64,000 bases of DNA, from assembly GCF_040054535.1 (NCBI RefSeq), contig NC_090789.1:948697-1012696 (forward strand), given 5' to 3'. The notes under the pieces are model-generated. The model ran no database searches. It had not been told where the DNA came from and saw only the letters and a program-made list of their open reading frames with translations. Positions 1 through 18,139 of the stretch are shown here, one piece after another. Every line of letters begins with the position of its first letter. Position 1 is the stretch's first letter. Position numbers and translations under genes: made by a program. This DNA is from Antennarius striatus. Its lineage: Eukaryota > Chordata > Actinopteri > Lophiiformes > Antennariidae.

Positions 1-555
1 TCATCATCATCAACAACATCATCAGCGTCGTAGCTGCAGCAGCTGATCCAGGGACAGCAGAAGAAGAAGAGTTTTCTTCTTCCTGGGATGGAAACACCTG
101 AACATTTCAAATCTTTTATTTTCAGACAGAATGAAATAACTCTTGTAAAGTAAATTAAATATCCCCTCGTGTCATGATGTCGTTTTAACATCACAGGAAG
201 TTGGGATGTAAATATATAAACTGAATTTATTTTTTTAAATGTTTTTTTTCTTTGAAAGATTGTATATTTAGCTCGCTGCAGGTTATCTGATTAACCTCCT
301 GACTTTAAATGACAAAAGCAGGAGGGGGTAGGGCGACCCAACAGCAACAGATGGAGACTTTCACTGGGGGGTGGGGGGTGGTACAATCAATAGAACAGCT
401 GAGGCTGAACAGCTGCTCTCTTTCAGGATCCCGCTTTGAATAAACTGTATTTACACCAAACAATTGTTATTCATAAGCAGCTTTATTATTATTATTATTA
501 GAATGTTGTTTTAATCTCATAAACGTTTCTTTCAGTGTCTTCAAACGGTTTTTTA
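1..555. other. Upstream flank of lrp12, no gene seen
   Basis: AT-rich flank with short trinucleotide runs (a tca/tcatcaac run at the very start and a tta run near 485-500). I see no convincing exon on either strand. The small open frame on the minus strand at 467-700 overlaps the CpG-rich promoter region and has no gene-like features. Confidence 0.5.
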
Positions 556-1347
556 TGACGTTAAGACCAGTTTTCATGACAATGACTCTTGACGTCACAT
601 CGAGGGCGGGGCTTAGCGCCTCCTCAGCCCCTCCAGCTGGATGCAGTCTGTTGTTGTTCGCCTCCGGAGCTAGCAGCTCCGATCCCCCGCACACCGACAC
701 GCAGAGCGGCGCTGGCGCGGCTGAACTCCCTCCAGGTTATGCTAGTTAGCGCTAGTTACCCATAATTACCCCGGGTTCGCTGCCCGGTGCGGGTTTAATG
801 ACCTCTTTGTGCGGGAGGACGAGCTACCGTTAGCATGTTCCAGCTAGCCGTCCTGTGTTATTGACGTTAGCCTCGTTAGCCGGGCTCCGCTGCGGGGGAC
901 TGGTTAGCGGTCAACGGGGATTTATATCCAATCACCGTCGAGCCAGCTTGTCGGCTAACATTAGTTCGGTGCTCCCGGTGCTAGCCGGCCGGTGTGCTGC
1001 GGATTCGGACGTAAAATCTTTCCCCGGGCCGCTCCCGTGTCCCGTCATCGGGCAGCAGAGGTTGTTTCTGCGGGCTAGTGTTAGCTGTTAGCCGCGGCTA
1101 ACGGGGCTCTTTGTTGACTAGTCCAGCTTTAGCTTTTAGCGCTTAGCTTAGCTCACAGGAGTAGATGCGGATGGGCTAGCCCGTTATTTGTGCTAGTTTT
1201 AATTTTAGTGGAGGTAGCCCATGCTAAGCTGACAGCTCAGAGATCAGAGGTGTTTATCTGCCCGGAGATGTCAGCGCGTCCAGCTGTTTAGTGACCTTCA
1301 TCATCATCATCATCGTCACCTCCAGCTGCTGCTACCTGTGGGTTATT
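556..1347 (+). promoter_or_regulatory. lrp12: CpG-rich promoter and 5' UTR region of lrp12
   Basis: This stretch is clearly richer in G+C and CpG than the DNA before it, and it lies directly upstream of the lrp12 start codon at 1348. It contains many GCTAGC/GTTAGC words and a CRE palindrome at 590-597. A CpG-island promoter suits a broadly expressed receptor gene. The transcription start cannot be placed from sequence alone. Short open frames here (555-749, 855-1091) look like chance GC-rich ORFs. Confidence 0.6.
590..597. promoter_or_regulatory. CRE palindrome (TGACGTCA)
   Basis: A perfect 8-bp CREB/ATF consensus at the start of the CpG-rich block upstream of lrp12. The same palindrome occurs upstream of hsf1 at 7677-7684. 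The motif is seen; binding is inferred. Confidence 0.5.
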
Positions 1348-4300
1348 ATGGCCCGCACTGCTGCCTGCAGGCACAGCCGCTCAGCATCCGTCGTCTACCT
1401 GCTCATCCTGTCAGGTGAGTCCAATCCCGATGAGTCGCAAACGTGATAGGATAAAACCCAGTGACGTCACAGCCCGAGGAAGAACGTTTGACTCCTGATA
1501 ATAAACATTAATGATGGTGAACATAATTAGTGTTGCATCGCCATGTTTACAAAATGACGTGCAGTCACAGTTTATTATCACTGATTACGTCATGATTACA
1601 TCAGTTTAATCACTGACGAAAACAAAGAGACTAATCCAGGGTGTAAAGCCACGTCTATCTGTCTGATTGTTAGCTTTGATCACAGCCGTAATCCTCATGG
1701 ATGCAGCAGATGTTGGTTTTTTACCAGTGAAAAGCTTGTTTCTACTCAGTCAGAATAACAAGTTGTTGTTGTTGTTGGGAAATAAGGTGATAGGGCGTAA
1801 ACAGGGAGATTCTCAACCTCTAATTTGAACGGGAGGAGATTTTTTGTGGTTTAAAGATCAAACCGTGTCAGAATTTAATGTTGAATAATTCATCGATGAC
1901 ATGGATAACGATCAGTGATAATCAATCTACCCCAGTTGAAGTCTCTCTCTCTTTCTCAGGATGCATCGCTGCGTCTCAAAGGAATGACAACGTTTACGTG
2001 TCGGGGGTTTCTAACGGTGAGTTCACGGCTGTAGTGATGCTAACAGATACTAGCTGTTCATTCTGTTGTTGATAAACCAGTTGTGTGCAACCACAGACCG
2101 GTTTAACGTCAGATCGTATTTTCACGGACCGTGAAAAATAAAAATAAAACGATACGACCAGAATAATAACTTTTTTTTAATCTAAATTTAATAATAAACG
2201 TGAATCCATTTTGTATCAACTTTATTAGCTTGTATGTGTATTAGTGTGTATGAACAAGAGAGCTGGCGTGATAAATGTGATGCTTTCCACAAACAAACAA
2301 ACCTGTAAATAAATAACAACATGGGGTTATCAGTGCGGTTCTAACGCCTCCGTCTGTCCGTCCCTCCAGCGTGCGGCGACGTGGCGGAGCTCCTGCGTGC
2401 GTCCAGCGGCGTCGTCACCAGCCCCGGTTGGCCCTTCCAGTACCCGTCCAGACTGAACTGCAGCTGGAACATCAGAGCCCGACCCGGAGACACCATCACC
2501 ATCAGGTGACCGGCCGTTTCCATGGTTACATTACACTAAAAAATTGTCCTGAAGGCATACCTGGTTGTGTCCTCAGTGTTTCATAAACACGTCTCTGTTG
2601 CCATAGTTTCCAGGACTTCGACCTCCAGGGTTCCCACCGCTGCTCCTCAGACTGGGTGTCCATCAGCAGCTACCGGAGCCTGGAGGGGCTCCGGGCGTGC
2701 GGCTCCTCGCTGCCCCCGCCCTACATCTCGTCCCAGGACCACGTCTGGATCCACTTCCACTCCGACGACAGTCTGACGGGGAAAGGCTTCAGGCTGTCCT
2801 ACGTCACCGGTGAGGACGACGCCCGCATCGGGACAGACGGACGACCGGCGCCCCCCCCCCCCCCATTCAACCCGTGTCCTCTGTCGTCGTAGGTAAACCG
2901 GAGGCCTCCAGCTGCGACGTGGAACAGTTCCACTGCTCCAACGGGAAGTGCATCCCAGACCTGTGGCGCTGCAACGCCATGGACGAGTGCGGCGACAACT
3001 CGGACGAGGAGCTGTGTGTGGATTCTCCGTTCTCTTTCCAGCCCTGCAGCCTCAACCAGTTCCCCTGCCTGTCCCGGTACACCCGCATCTACACCTGCCT
3101 CCCCCACAGCCTCCGCTGCGACGGCAGCATCGACTGCCAGGTGAGACCCGGGTCGGAGGGGGGGTTGGAATCGTCAGTGTTCGTGTGTTCGTCCACCAAA
3201 TGTCTTCACAATAGTCGCAGATAGAAAGATGAAACGAAAAGCACATGACTCAGGCAGCAAAGGGGATAAAAATGAGATGATGACCTTGAGAAAACTAGGT
3301 CAAGGTCAAATTTCAACTTTTGTACATTTTTTTGCACGTATCTCAGGCACCGGATGAGATAGAAAGACGAAACAAAAGGTGTTATATTCAGGGAGGCAAA
3401 AGGGACGAAAATTGGATCACAACCTTGACCTTGAACAATTAGGTCAAGGTCACATTTTCACTTTTATACCTTTTGAGGTACACATCTCTGAAACCTGATG
3501 AGATATAATCACAAAACAGAAAGCAACATTTTCAGGAAGCCAGAGGGACAAACGTGTGACGATGACCTTCAGCTTGGAAAACCCAGTCAATGTCAACGTA
3601 ACACTTTTGTATCTTTTAGGGCGCAAAATTGAGGCGGGATGCTGCAGTCTCTGACTGCCCTGTTATCTAATAAATATCATGAAATAAATGCATTTGTAAA
3701 ATAGTTTGTGCCTGTTAACGGCCCAAACCTTTTATACACACTAACTTGGTTTTGAATTATTATTTAACATAAATATTGTATTTATATTTATGTTATTATT
3801 TAATTATTATTCATATTTATTTTTACGTTTACTCTATGTTTTAAATCTATCCTGCTTTATGTGCTTTAAATTGCCCTTTGGGGACCAATAAAGTTTTTTG
3901 AATTAGAATGTTAGAATGTTTACCCCCCCATTGTTTTTTCTTCAGGACCTGGGCGATGAGATCGACTGTGACGTTCCCACCTGTGGGGAATGGATGAGGA
4001 ACTTCTACGGCTCCTTCAGCTCCCCCAACTACCCCGATTTCTACCCCCCTGGGAGCAACTGTACCTGGCTGATCGACACCGGAGACCACCGGAAGGTGAA
4101 CTCTGACCCCCAGCGGTGCTTAAAGAATGAATTTCCCCCTGTTTCCCTTCGTTAAACTGGACGCCCCCCCCCTGCAGGTAATCCTGAGGTTCACAGACTT
4201 CAAGCTGGACGGGACGGGGTACGGCGACTACGTGAAGGTCTACGATGGGCTGGAGGAGAACCCCCGCCGGCTGCTGCGCGTTCTGACCGCCTTCGACTCC

Positions 4301-6257
4301 AGAGCGCCGGTCGCCGTGGTTTCCTCGTCGGGTCAGCTGAGGGTTCACTTCTACGCCGACAAGATCAACGCCGCCAGAGGCTTCAACGTCACGTACCAGG
4401 TGTGGGGGGGTTTGATGTAACCTCCTGCGACGCCACTGTGTCTGTGTCTCACGTGTGGGTCCGTTCTCCAGGTGGACGGGTTCTGCCTGCCCTGGGAGGT
4501 CCCCTGCGGGGGCAACTGGGGCTGTTACACGGAGCAGCAGCGCTGCGACGGCTACTGGCACTGCCCCAACGGGCGGGACGAGCTCAACTGCTCCTCCTGC
4601 CAGGAGGACGAGTTCCCCTGCTCCCGGAACGGCGCCTGCTACCCCCGATCGGACCGCTGCAACTACCAGAACCGCTGCCCCAACGGGTCGGATGAGAAGA
4701 ACTGCTTCTTCTGCCAGCCGGGGAACTTCCACTGCAAGGTACCCCCCACCCCCACCCTGATAGGTCCAAACAGACGTCACGGAACCAGAACGTCCTCTTG
4801 AGTCCGGTCTGTGTGACCTCTGACCCCCAGAACAACCGCTGCGTGTTCGAGTCGTGGGTGTGCGACGCCCAGGACGACTGCGGCGACGGCAGCGACGAGG
4901 AGAGCTGCCCCCTCGTCGTCCCCACGCGCGTCATCACCGCCGCCGTCATCGGCAGCCTGATCTGCGGCCTCCTATTGGTCATCGCCCTCGGCTGCACCTG
5001 CAAACTCTACTCGCTGCGCATGTTTGAACGCAGGTGAGGCCACGCCCCACCGATCACTTCCTGATTGATGAATTTGCTTGAAAACCGTTTCGATTCGCCG
5101 TTCCAGGTCATTCGAGACGCAGCTGTCCAGAGTGGAGGCGGAGCTACTCAGGAGGGAAGCCCCGCCTTCTTACGGTCAGCTGATCGCTCAAGGATTGATC
5201 CCACCTGTGGAGGATTTCCCAGTGTGCTCTGGGAGCCAGGTAGACACGCCCACACGATTTAAAAAGTTCTGTTTCCTGTTCGTTTCCTGATCTCGTCCTC
5301 GTTTCCCACCCCCAGGCGTCCGTCCTGGAGAACCTCCGTCTGGCCGTCCGCTCTCAGCTCGGCTTCACCTCCCTCCGCCTGCCGTCCTCTGGTCGCCATA
5401 GCAATCTGTGGCGCCGCCTGTTCACGCTGTCGCGCTCGCGGCGCTCCGGCTCTCTGGCGCTCGTGTCGGCCGACCTGGAGGAGAGCGGCGGGACGGGGAG
5501 CAGCGGCTCCTCCGGCTCCGACCTGCTGTCCCCGGACTCCGACGACACAGACACGGAAGGAGAGCGGGGGAGGGAGCGCGGCGGGGGTGCGGTGGGCGGG
5601 TCTGTTGCCCCCCTCCCCCAGAAGACCCCGCCCTACGCCGGCGTGGAGGCGGTGGTGGTTTCTACGACGACGTCGGCGAGCTCCACGCCGACGCCCGGCC
5701 GCGATCGAGACCGCGACGGGCCCCGGGAGCCCCCGACTGACTCTGGCCGTGTTACTGTGGTAACGTCCAGGCCCGCCCCTGTCGCCTGTAGCTTCAGCGG
5801 CGCTGATCTCTTGGCTCCTCCCACCTCTGCCCTGCAGCGTCTGGCCCAGAGCCTCCACCGCCTCGCCAGGAGCTGGACCAGAACCGGCCACGCCCAGCAG
5901 GATCAGAGCTGGACCAATCACAGCCCACTCCGCCAACTGGAGACAGGAAGGGGCGGGGCCGAGGCGGCGGAACCGCGAGGAAACAGAGAGGAAGACGAGG
6001 ACGTGGAGCTCCTGATCCCCGTCTCCGACTCGGACTCCTCCTCCTCCTCCTCCTCGGTCGCTGACGCCCGACAGCCACGCCCCTCCTCTGCCACGGGACA
6101 CGCCTCCCGCCATCACCGTGGAAACGGCTGTCGTGGCACGCGGGACGGCCCCTGCGAACACTGCGGGATCGTCCACACAGCTCAGATCCCCGACGCCTGT
6201 CTGGACGCCACCGGCAGGACGGAAAGCAGCGACGACGAGCTGCTGCTGCTGTGCTAA
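1348..6257 (+). CDS. lrp12: Low-density lipoprotein receptor-related protein 12 (11 coding exons)
   Basis: Single-pass membrane receptor of the LRP3/LRP10/LRP12 group. Coding exons: 1348-1414, 1960-2016, 2370-2505, 2607-2809, 2893-3140, 3946-4095, 4178-4399, 4472-4738, 4831-5033, 5107-5239, 5316-6257. All phases close, giving 875 codons plus stop against about 859 residues in human LRP12. Order: signal peptide (exon 1), CUB 1 (about 42-154), two LDLR class A modules (155-237), CUB 2 (238-361), three more class A modules (about 362-483) with CDGS/DGSDE calcium motifs, a membrane segment (about 484-507, [20 protein letters not shown]), then a long cytoplasmic tail containing [20 protein letters not shown]. 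The tail ends [10 protein letters not shown], like the human SDDEALLLC end. Closer to LRP12 than LRP3 because it keeps [30 protein letters not shown] and [18 protein letters not shown]. The start ATG opens a hydrophobic leader ([12 protein letters not shown]). The gene spans about 5 kb, very compact. Identification is from remembered family sequence. Confidence 0.96.
3170..3650 (+). repeat. Dispersed repeat carrying AGGTCA half-sites, lrp12 intron 5
   Basis: Related to copies at about 42783-43110 (minus) and 61535-61800 (plus). Shared blocks are the tcagtgttcgtgtgttcgtc head, the cagatagaaagatgaaac block, agcacat...caaaggggat, and gatgaccttgac. This copy holds direct AGGTCAAGGTCA motifs at 3297-3308 and 3441-3452, the extended half-site type bound by SF-1/ERR-class nuclear receptors. 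It repeats the block internally about three times. Element class unknown. Confidence 0.6.
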
Positions 6258-7601
6258 CGCGCTAACGAGCTAACATGCTACCCGACCCAACAGCTATCAT
6301 CAGCTAGCATGTTAACTAACAGGTTAATCCAACACGGACATTTAGCTGACATGCTAGCAATGCTCATGCTACCATAAATTTTTTTCTTTCACTCCAAAGA
6401 GTTGCTAACGTTCATTTGCTAACTAACGCCACAAATGCTAACCCGAACAGCACCACACGCAGCTAGCCAACATGCTATCACATCACACTGGAAAACGTTT
6501 AGCAAACTAGCTTACAAATGAGACAGCTAGCCAGCACGCAAACGATTATTCTTCACGCTAACTCTTCAAGTACGGACAATCTGTTACGGACAGCATGTTT
6601 TAGCATGTTAGCTGGATCAGACGCTAGCGCTGTGATTGGTGAGATGAACGGGCCAATGGGAGTACGGTACCTGACCACTGGTGTGTTCTTCCTCCCTGTA
6701 TGGTACGACAACACAACTCCCCTCCTGTTGGTGCGACTATGAAATGTGTCCCCATGTAGGAACAGAAGTTATCCCTCCGTTGGTGAAACATTGAACTGAT
6801 TAGGAACGTTCCTTGGCTGCTAACTGTGGACATGTTGGATCAGGTGTCAAACTGGAAAGACTATTAACACGTCCTTTTCACCCTGATTTGTTTACAGCAA
6901 ACAAAACGAGTTAATCCTCCCCACCCCCTCCCAAAAAAAACAACCCCCACACATCTTTGTAATTATTTTAAATCGTTCCACTCCATGCAGGTCGGCTTGT
7001 AGAACCAATTGAATCGTCGTTAAGTCAATGTTACGTTAAAATGAAGCACAACATACGTCACGTTCACTCCATGCTTGCAGGAGACTGATGCTAATGCTAG
7101 CCGGGCTACCTCCCAGGTCGCGACCTTTCATTGTGGGGGCGTTTTTATCCGGCTTCCTGTAACGGTTCATCTGTTGGGTCTTAGGACCGGTTCCCATGGG
7201 AACACGAGGTTCGCTTTTTGAAAATGACCTCTTTAGACGAAAAGGTTCTGGGTTTGATTATTCGTGAGTGTCTGAAGGTGTGATTCCACAATTTGTCTCA
7301 TGTTTGAGGTCAAAGGTCACGGTCCAGGTAATCTGAACGGATTTAAAGAACATCAGAGTTCTGGATTACAAATGTTGATCTGATTTCTTTGAGACGTGAC
7401 CCTCCTGACTGAAACAACCGTCTGTGTGTTTGGTACTCAGATGTCAGCTGACCCTGTGTAAGTGTCTGTATTTATTAATGACTGTTTATTATTATTATTA
7501 TTATTGTGTTTGTTTTCTGAGCTGCATGATGTTTGGTGTTTGTTTTTTTGTTGAATTAATGTAAAAAAAACAACAACGAAGCTGTCAAACTGATCATTAA
7601 A
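6258..7601 (+). other. lrp12: Probable lrp12 3' UTR with ATTAAA poly(A) signal at 7596-7601
   Basis: No further coding exon is seen after the lrp12 stop. The region is rich in gctaac/gctagc words and lacks conserved-looking ORFs. An ATTAAA at 7596-7601, about 360 bp before the hsf1 start, is the best candidate poly(A) signal. A shorter UTR is possible. Confidence 0.5.
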
Positions 7602-7676
7602 AGTTCACGTTTCCACTTCGTACGTTGAAGTTTGAGCGCTGATCTTTTCACGTAGGTGTTGGGGCGCGTTACGTCA

Positions 7677-7684
7677 TGACGTCA
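7677..7684. promoter_or_regulatory. hsf1: CRE palindrome in hsf1 promoter region
   Basis: TGACGTCA lies about 275 bp upstream of the hsf1 ATG, in a CpG-rich block (7650-7960) that is the likely promoter and 5' UTR. A two-pentamer heat-shock-element-like GAAttTTC follows at 7737-7744, too short to count as a full HSE. Confidence 0.45.
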
Positions 7685-7958
7685 TCGAAATGCGACCAGC
7701 CAGTCAGTTACGCAGTTAGTTTTATCGGATTTGTTGGAATTTTCCACTGCGGAGTGAAACACTTTTAATTCGGATAAATCTGTTCTGTCGTTCGGGAACC
7801 GGATCTCGACACAGTCCAGAACCCGAACCGGGTCCGTCCGGAACCGGATCAGACCGGAATCTGACTCCGAGCCGTAGCGCTTTGAAGAGAGTTACTAGGA
7901 GCTAGCTAGCTGTTAGCATCAGGCAGCTGCGGTGTTTGGGGTGCGTTCGCTCTCACTC

Positions 7959-14182
<6,224 letters not shown>

Positions 14183-14590
14183 CATCATCAGGAGGGGCGT
14201 GGACGTCGCTATAGCAACGGGACAGTCTACAGCAGCAATAGCAGGAAGTCAATCGGCTGTAGCCAATCAAAATGCTTTCCCAAGCAGGTTTTGAATATTT
14301 ACTAGTTCTCGTATTGGTTTTCTTCTTCTCTTTCTGTTTTAACTTGTTTGTTTGACACTCGGAGGTTCTCAGAGAACCGGGGTAACGTCTGTGACCTCGT
14401 CCAATCAGAGGCCCACATGAGCATCATGTGACCCAGATGTTCTGCATGTTGTTTTCATTGTCTTTGCGTCAGATATAGAAAACCAAGAGAGTATTTTTGA
14501 AGTTTATTATAAGTGAGAGACTTTTATCGTGAGACGACCTTGAAGCTGATTGGCTCATTGATCCGATGTGTTCGATCGGTTCTGGTCCAC

Positions 14591-14596
14591 AATAAA
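14591..14596 (+). terminator. hsf1: hsf1 poly(A) signal AATAAA
   Basis: Canonical AATAAA about 410 bp after the hsf1 stop, followed by T/GT-rich sequence (tttgtttatttttgtgttg). This makes a short 3' UTR of about 0.4 kb. Confidence 0.75.
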
Positions 14597-14619
14597 ATGC
14601 AGTTTGTTTATTTTTGTGT

Positions 14620-14758
14620 TGATGTTTTTCTCCTGTTCCTCTAATGTGATGAAGGTCAGACCAGAAGCTGCATCCATGGACTAGACCTGTGTCTATATAC
14701 CTGTGTATATACTGTATAATGTATCTATATAACCATGTTTAACTTTGTATAATTAGAA

Positions 14759-14813
<55 letters not shown>

Positions 14814-15104
14814 GTATAATTATTTTCATTCAGAGTGAAAGTATATATAGTATATGTAATTAGATATAACTAGCTTTATCTGTATCCAGTTATTTACTTA
14901 TGTACTTATATATAATTAGATATTATATCTAATTATATATAGTTAAACGGGTATATTAATATTTACCTGTATATATTACTTTTATCAAATACCTTTACAT
15001 ATAATTATAATCATATAAAGACAAGCTAACATGGATTGTGGATTATTGATGAGGATCTAATCATTAAACAGAATACAAATTCTCATTTTGATGTTCAGAA
15101 TAGA
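14620..15104. other. Intergenic DNA between convergent hsf1 and gene A, with (TA)n
   Basis: AT-rich spacer with a (TA)n microsatellite at about 14763-14802 followed by a short (CA) run. No exon is seen on either strand. Confidence 0.6.
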
Positions 15105-15113
15105 AAAAAAAAA

Positions 15114-15119
15114 TTTAAT
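15114..15119 (-). terminator. Candidate poly(A) signal of gene A (ATTAAA)
   Basis: ATTAAA on the minus strand about 290 bp beyond the proposed stop of gene A. It is a weak candidate in AT-rich sequence. Confidence 0.35.
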
Positions 15120-15404
15120 GTAGAAATTTAAAACCACATTATACAATCCTGACTGAAGATGATGTCACTTCCTGTATGAAGTCATAAACAGAATCGCCAA
15201 ACATCGGCGGCAATTCGGTTGAAGCTTTAAAAAAATTTTCCATTGTAAATGATTCTAAACAAAACGTCTATAAACAACTTAAATAACAACACAGCAGGCG
15301 GGGCCTGCGGCTAGTGGGAGGGGTCTGGTTTCCTGGGCCTTGCTGATTGGTTGGTACACTGGAATCGGTAGCGCAGGAATCGAACTCTCGGCTTGATGTG
15401 GAAG

Positions 15405-18099
15405 TCAGCAGGTATCCTCCAGTTCCACATTTTTTGCACCTGTAAAGCAAAACAATCAATTAGAGTCACGTTTTGATCGGGTCTGATCAGGTCATGTTTT
15501 CATCTTTAATCTCTACTTATTATTAAATTCATTTTATTTATACATTATGTATTGCTATAAAAACAATCAGCAGTTTAGAATGAATGAATGAATGACTGAA
15601 TGAATGAATGAAGGTCTGTGGAAGGAAGAACATTCATTAAACTTTATTTAATTTGGACCTGAATACTGGAGGACAGCAGAGAGCGACTGTAATGGTCACG
15701 TGATTAACCGCATCCAATCAGATTGTAGGTCTCCACGTTAACCATCTCCTTGGGATGCTGATGGTTCTGGACCGGACATTTTTTAGTTGAAAGACTAAAA
15801 ATATTTAAGTTTCAAGATTCTGATTGGACATCAATAATCTGATCAGTTCTGAAACAATTGTTGGAAACATATGAACCACTATAAAACACGTTCAGCCTCC
15901 TTTTACTACAAATAACTTCTAATAGTTTCACCGAACATGAGCTGCTTGTTTTTCGCGCCTCCTTGAGGCCTCAAGTGGAACTACAACCAAAATTTGTCAA
16001 TAAAAACGACGCATTCGGATTAAATCCGGATTAAATGTGTGGGTCAAATTGAGAGTGTGTGGTACCGACCTTCAGGACCCGGACCAGATGGGTCGTACTG
16101 TTCAGTGACTGAACCTGCACAGAACAAGCAGAACCAGGAAGAGAGAAAGCACAAACTTCAGCACCTGAACTCTGATTGGACGTCAGTCACGCAGCGAGTG
16201 GCGCCAGATTAGAAAATCTGCAGCTCCTAATGAATTTAAAAAAGCACCACAGAAACATCCCTCCAGCGCGGACAGGATTAACATCACGTCTGTGGTCGAT
16301 GGAGGAAATCAGTCGCTGCTCTGGAGGAATATCGGACGCTCCGTCTCCGCGCGTTCTGGATCACCTGGATGATCTCAGGTGAGCCTAACTCTTTTCTTTT
16401 TAGTGATTATTTTTTTGTGTGTGTCCGCAGTCGGGTGTGTGTGTGTTTTCTCTTCTTATATTTTTATGGATTAGACTTCTATTGTTCTTTATTTCCGTTA
16501 ATGATCCTTTCCGACGCGTCTGGAACTACAGTATTTATTCAATTCGTTGCGCGCCGCTTTTCTGCGATACGGTGGATTTTTGTGAGACGTTTCGTGGATT
16601 AAAACCCTGCTGGAGAAACTGTGGATTATGTTCATGGATTATTTTTGTTTAAATGTTCCAGAATACGCGGTGCCGAGTGCGCGTAACGGGTTATTCCCAG
16701 CACCATCCTGTTAACGGAACATTCGTTCCAAATGAATCCCTTGTGCGCGTTAACGCGACTGAAGTCTGACGTCACAATGACTGAATTTCAATAGAAAATT
16801 ATGAGATTAGAAGAAATTTAAACTAGACTTCAATAAATTCGCTTTCTGACGCTTCATATTTGATCCTTTTGACGTTTTTCTGCGTCGGAAATCCTCAGTT
16901 TGTGACGTGGGCATTTTGTTTTAGACACTAGTCTCTATTCTGGTGTTAGACTTTGTAATCTTCTATACTGGTTTTAAACTGGGTTGAGACTGGTTTGTTT
17001 GGGTCTAGGTTCTGGTTTCAGGCAGGTTGTTGGGTCTCAGGAGTGGATTTGGACGACTTTACCTTATTGACGGGTTCAGTTTCAGGTTGGTTTAATCCAG
17101 TTTAAAACTGTTTTGTTTTAAATTTGATTTCTAATTGTGTTCACATTGGTTTATATACTGATTTGAAACTGGATCTAAATTAGTTCTCAGATTTATTTCA
17201 AGCTGGTTTGGAGACTAATCACAGGTTCGGTTTGGAATTAGAAATGTTCATTTATTTGTTTCAAACTGGGTTTACACTGGTCTCTATTCTGGTCTCAAAC
17301 TGGGGTTAAACTAGACTTAAGATGGTTTTAAACTGGGTTTAGACTCGTTTGTTTGGGTTTAGGTTCTGGCTTCAGACGGATGTTGGGTCTTGGGATTTGG
17401 ATTATGTTACTTTTTCGATGGGTTCACATTCAGGTTTGTTGTTTAATCCAGTTTAAAACAGTTTACTTTAAGACTGGTTGCTAACTGGGTTCATACTGGT
17501 TTATATACTGATTTGAAACTGGATCTGTTTTGGAAGCGGATGACAATCAGTTTGGTTTCAGAATCGTTCCTTTATATCAAACTGGGTTCAGAGTGGGTTG
17601 TGATTTGGTGGTGAACTGGTTTGACTGGTTCATATCTGAACACACTGGTTCCTGAGGACCTCAGACTGGTTTTGCTTCTGGTTTATGTCAAACGTTAAGC
17701 GTTTGTTAAACTTACCAGCAGCCTGCGTGTGACCCGTCGCCGCCGGACGACCTGAAACAGACACACAACGTGTGAACACGCGTGACGAGCCGTGATCAGT
17801 GAACTGAAGGTGATGAGTCATCAGTTTTTTGTCTTAGAGAACGTTTATTGTGAACCAGGTGAGCCGGTCCAGAACCAGCGGTCCAGTTCAACCAGTCTGA
17901 AGGACTTACTGGAGTCCAGTGGAGCTCCTGTTGGGTCTGCTGAAACTACAAACACACACAGCTGTAACACACTTCGACCTCTGACCTCTACGTCAGCCAT
18001 TTGGAGGGCGGGGCTTACCTGTGTCTGCCACCGTGAAACCTGCTGCCATAGTAACCAGGTCAGTGTGGGCGTAACCTCCTGAAGCTGAAAGAGAAGGAC

Positions 18100-18139
<40 letters not shown>

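Noticed and set aside
555-1091. Small plus-strand ORFs upstream of lrp12
   Set aside because: They lie in the CpG-rich promoter and 5' UTR and show no family similarity or splice logic.
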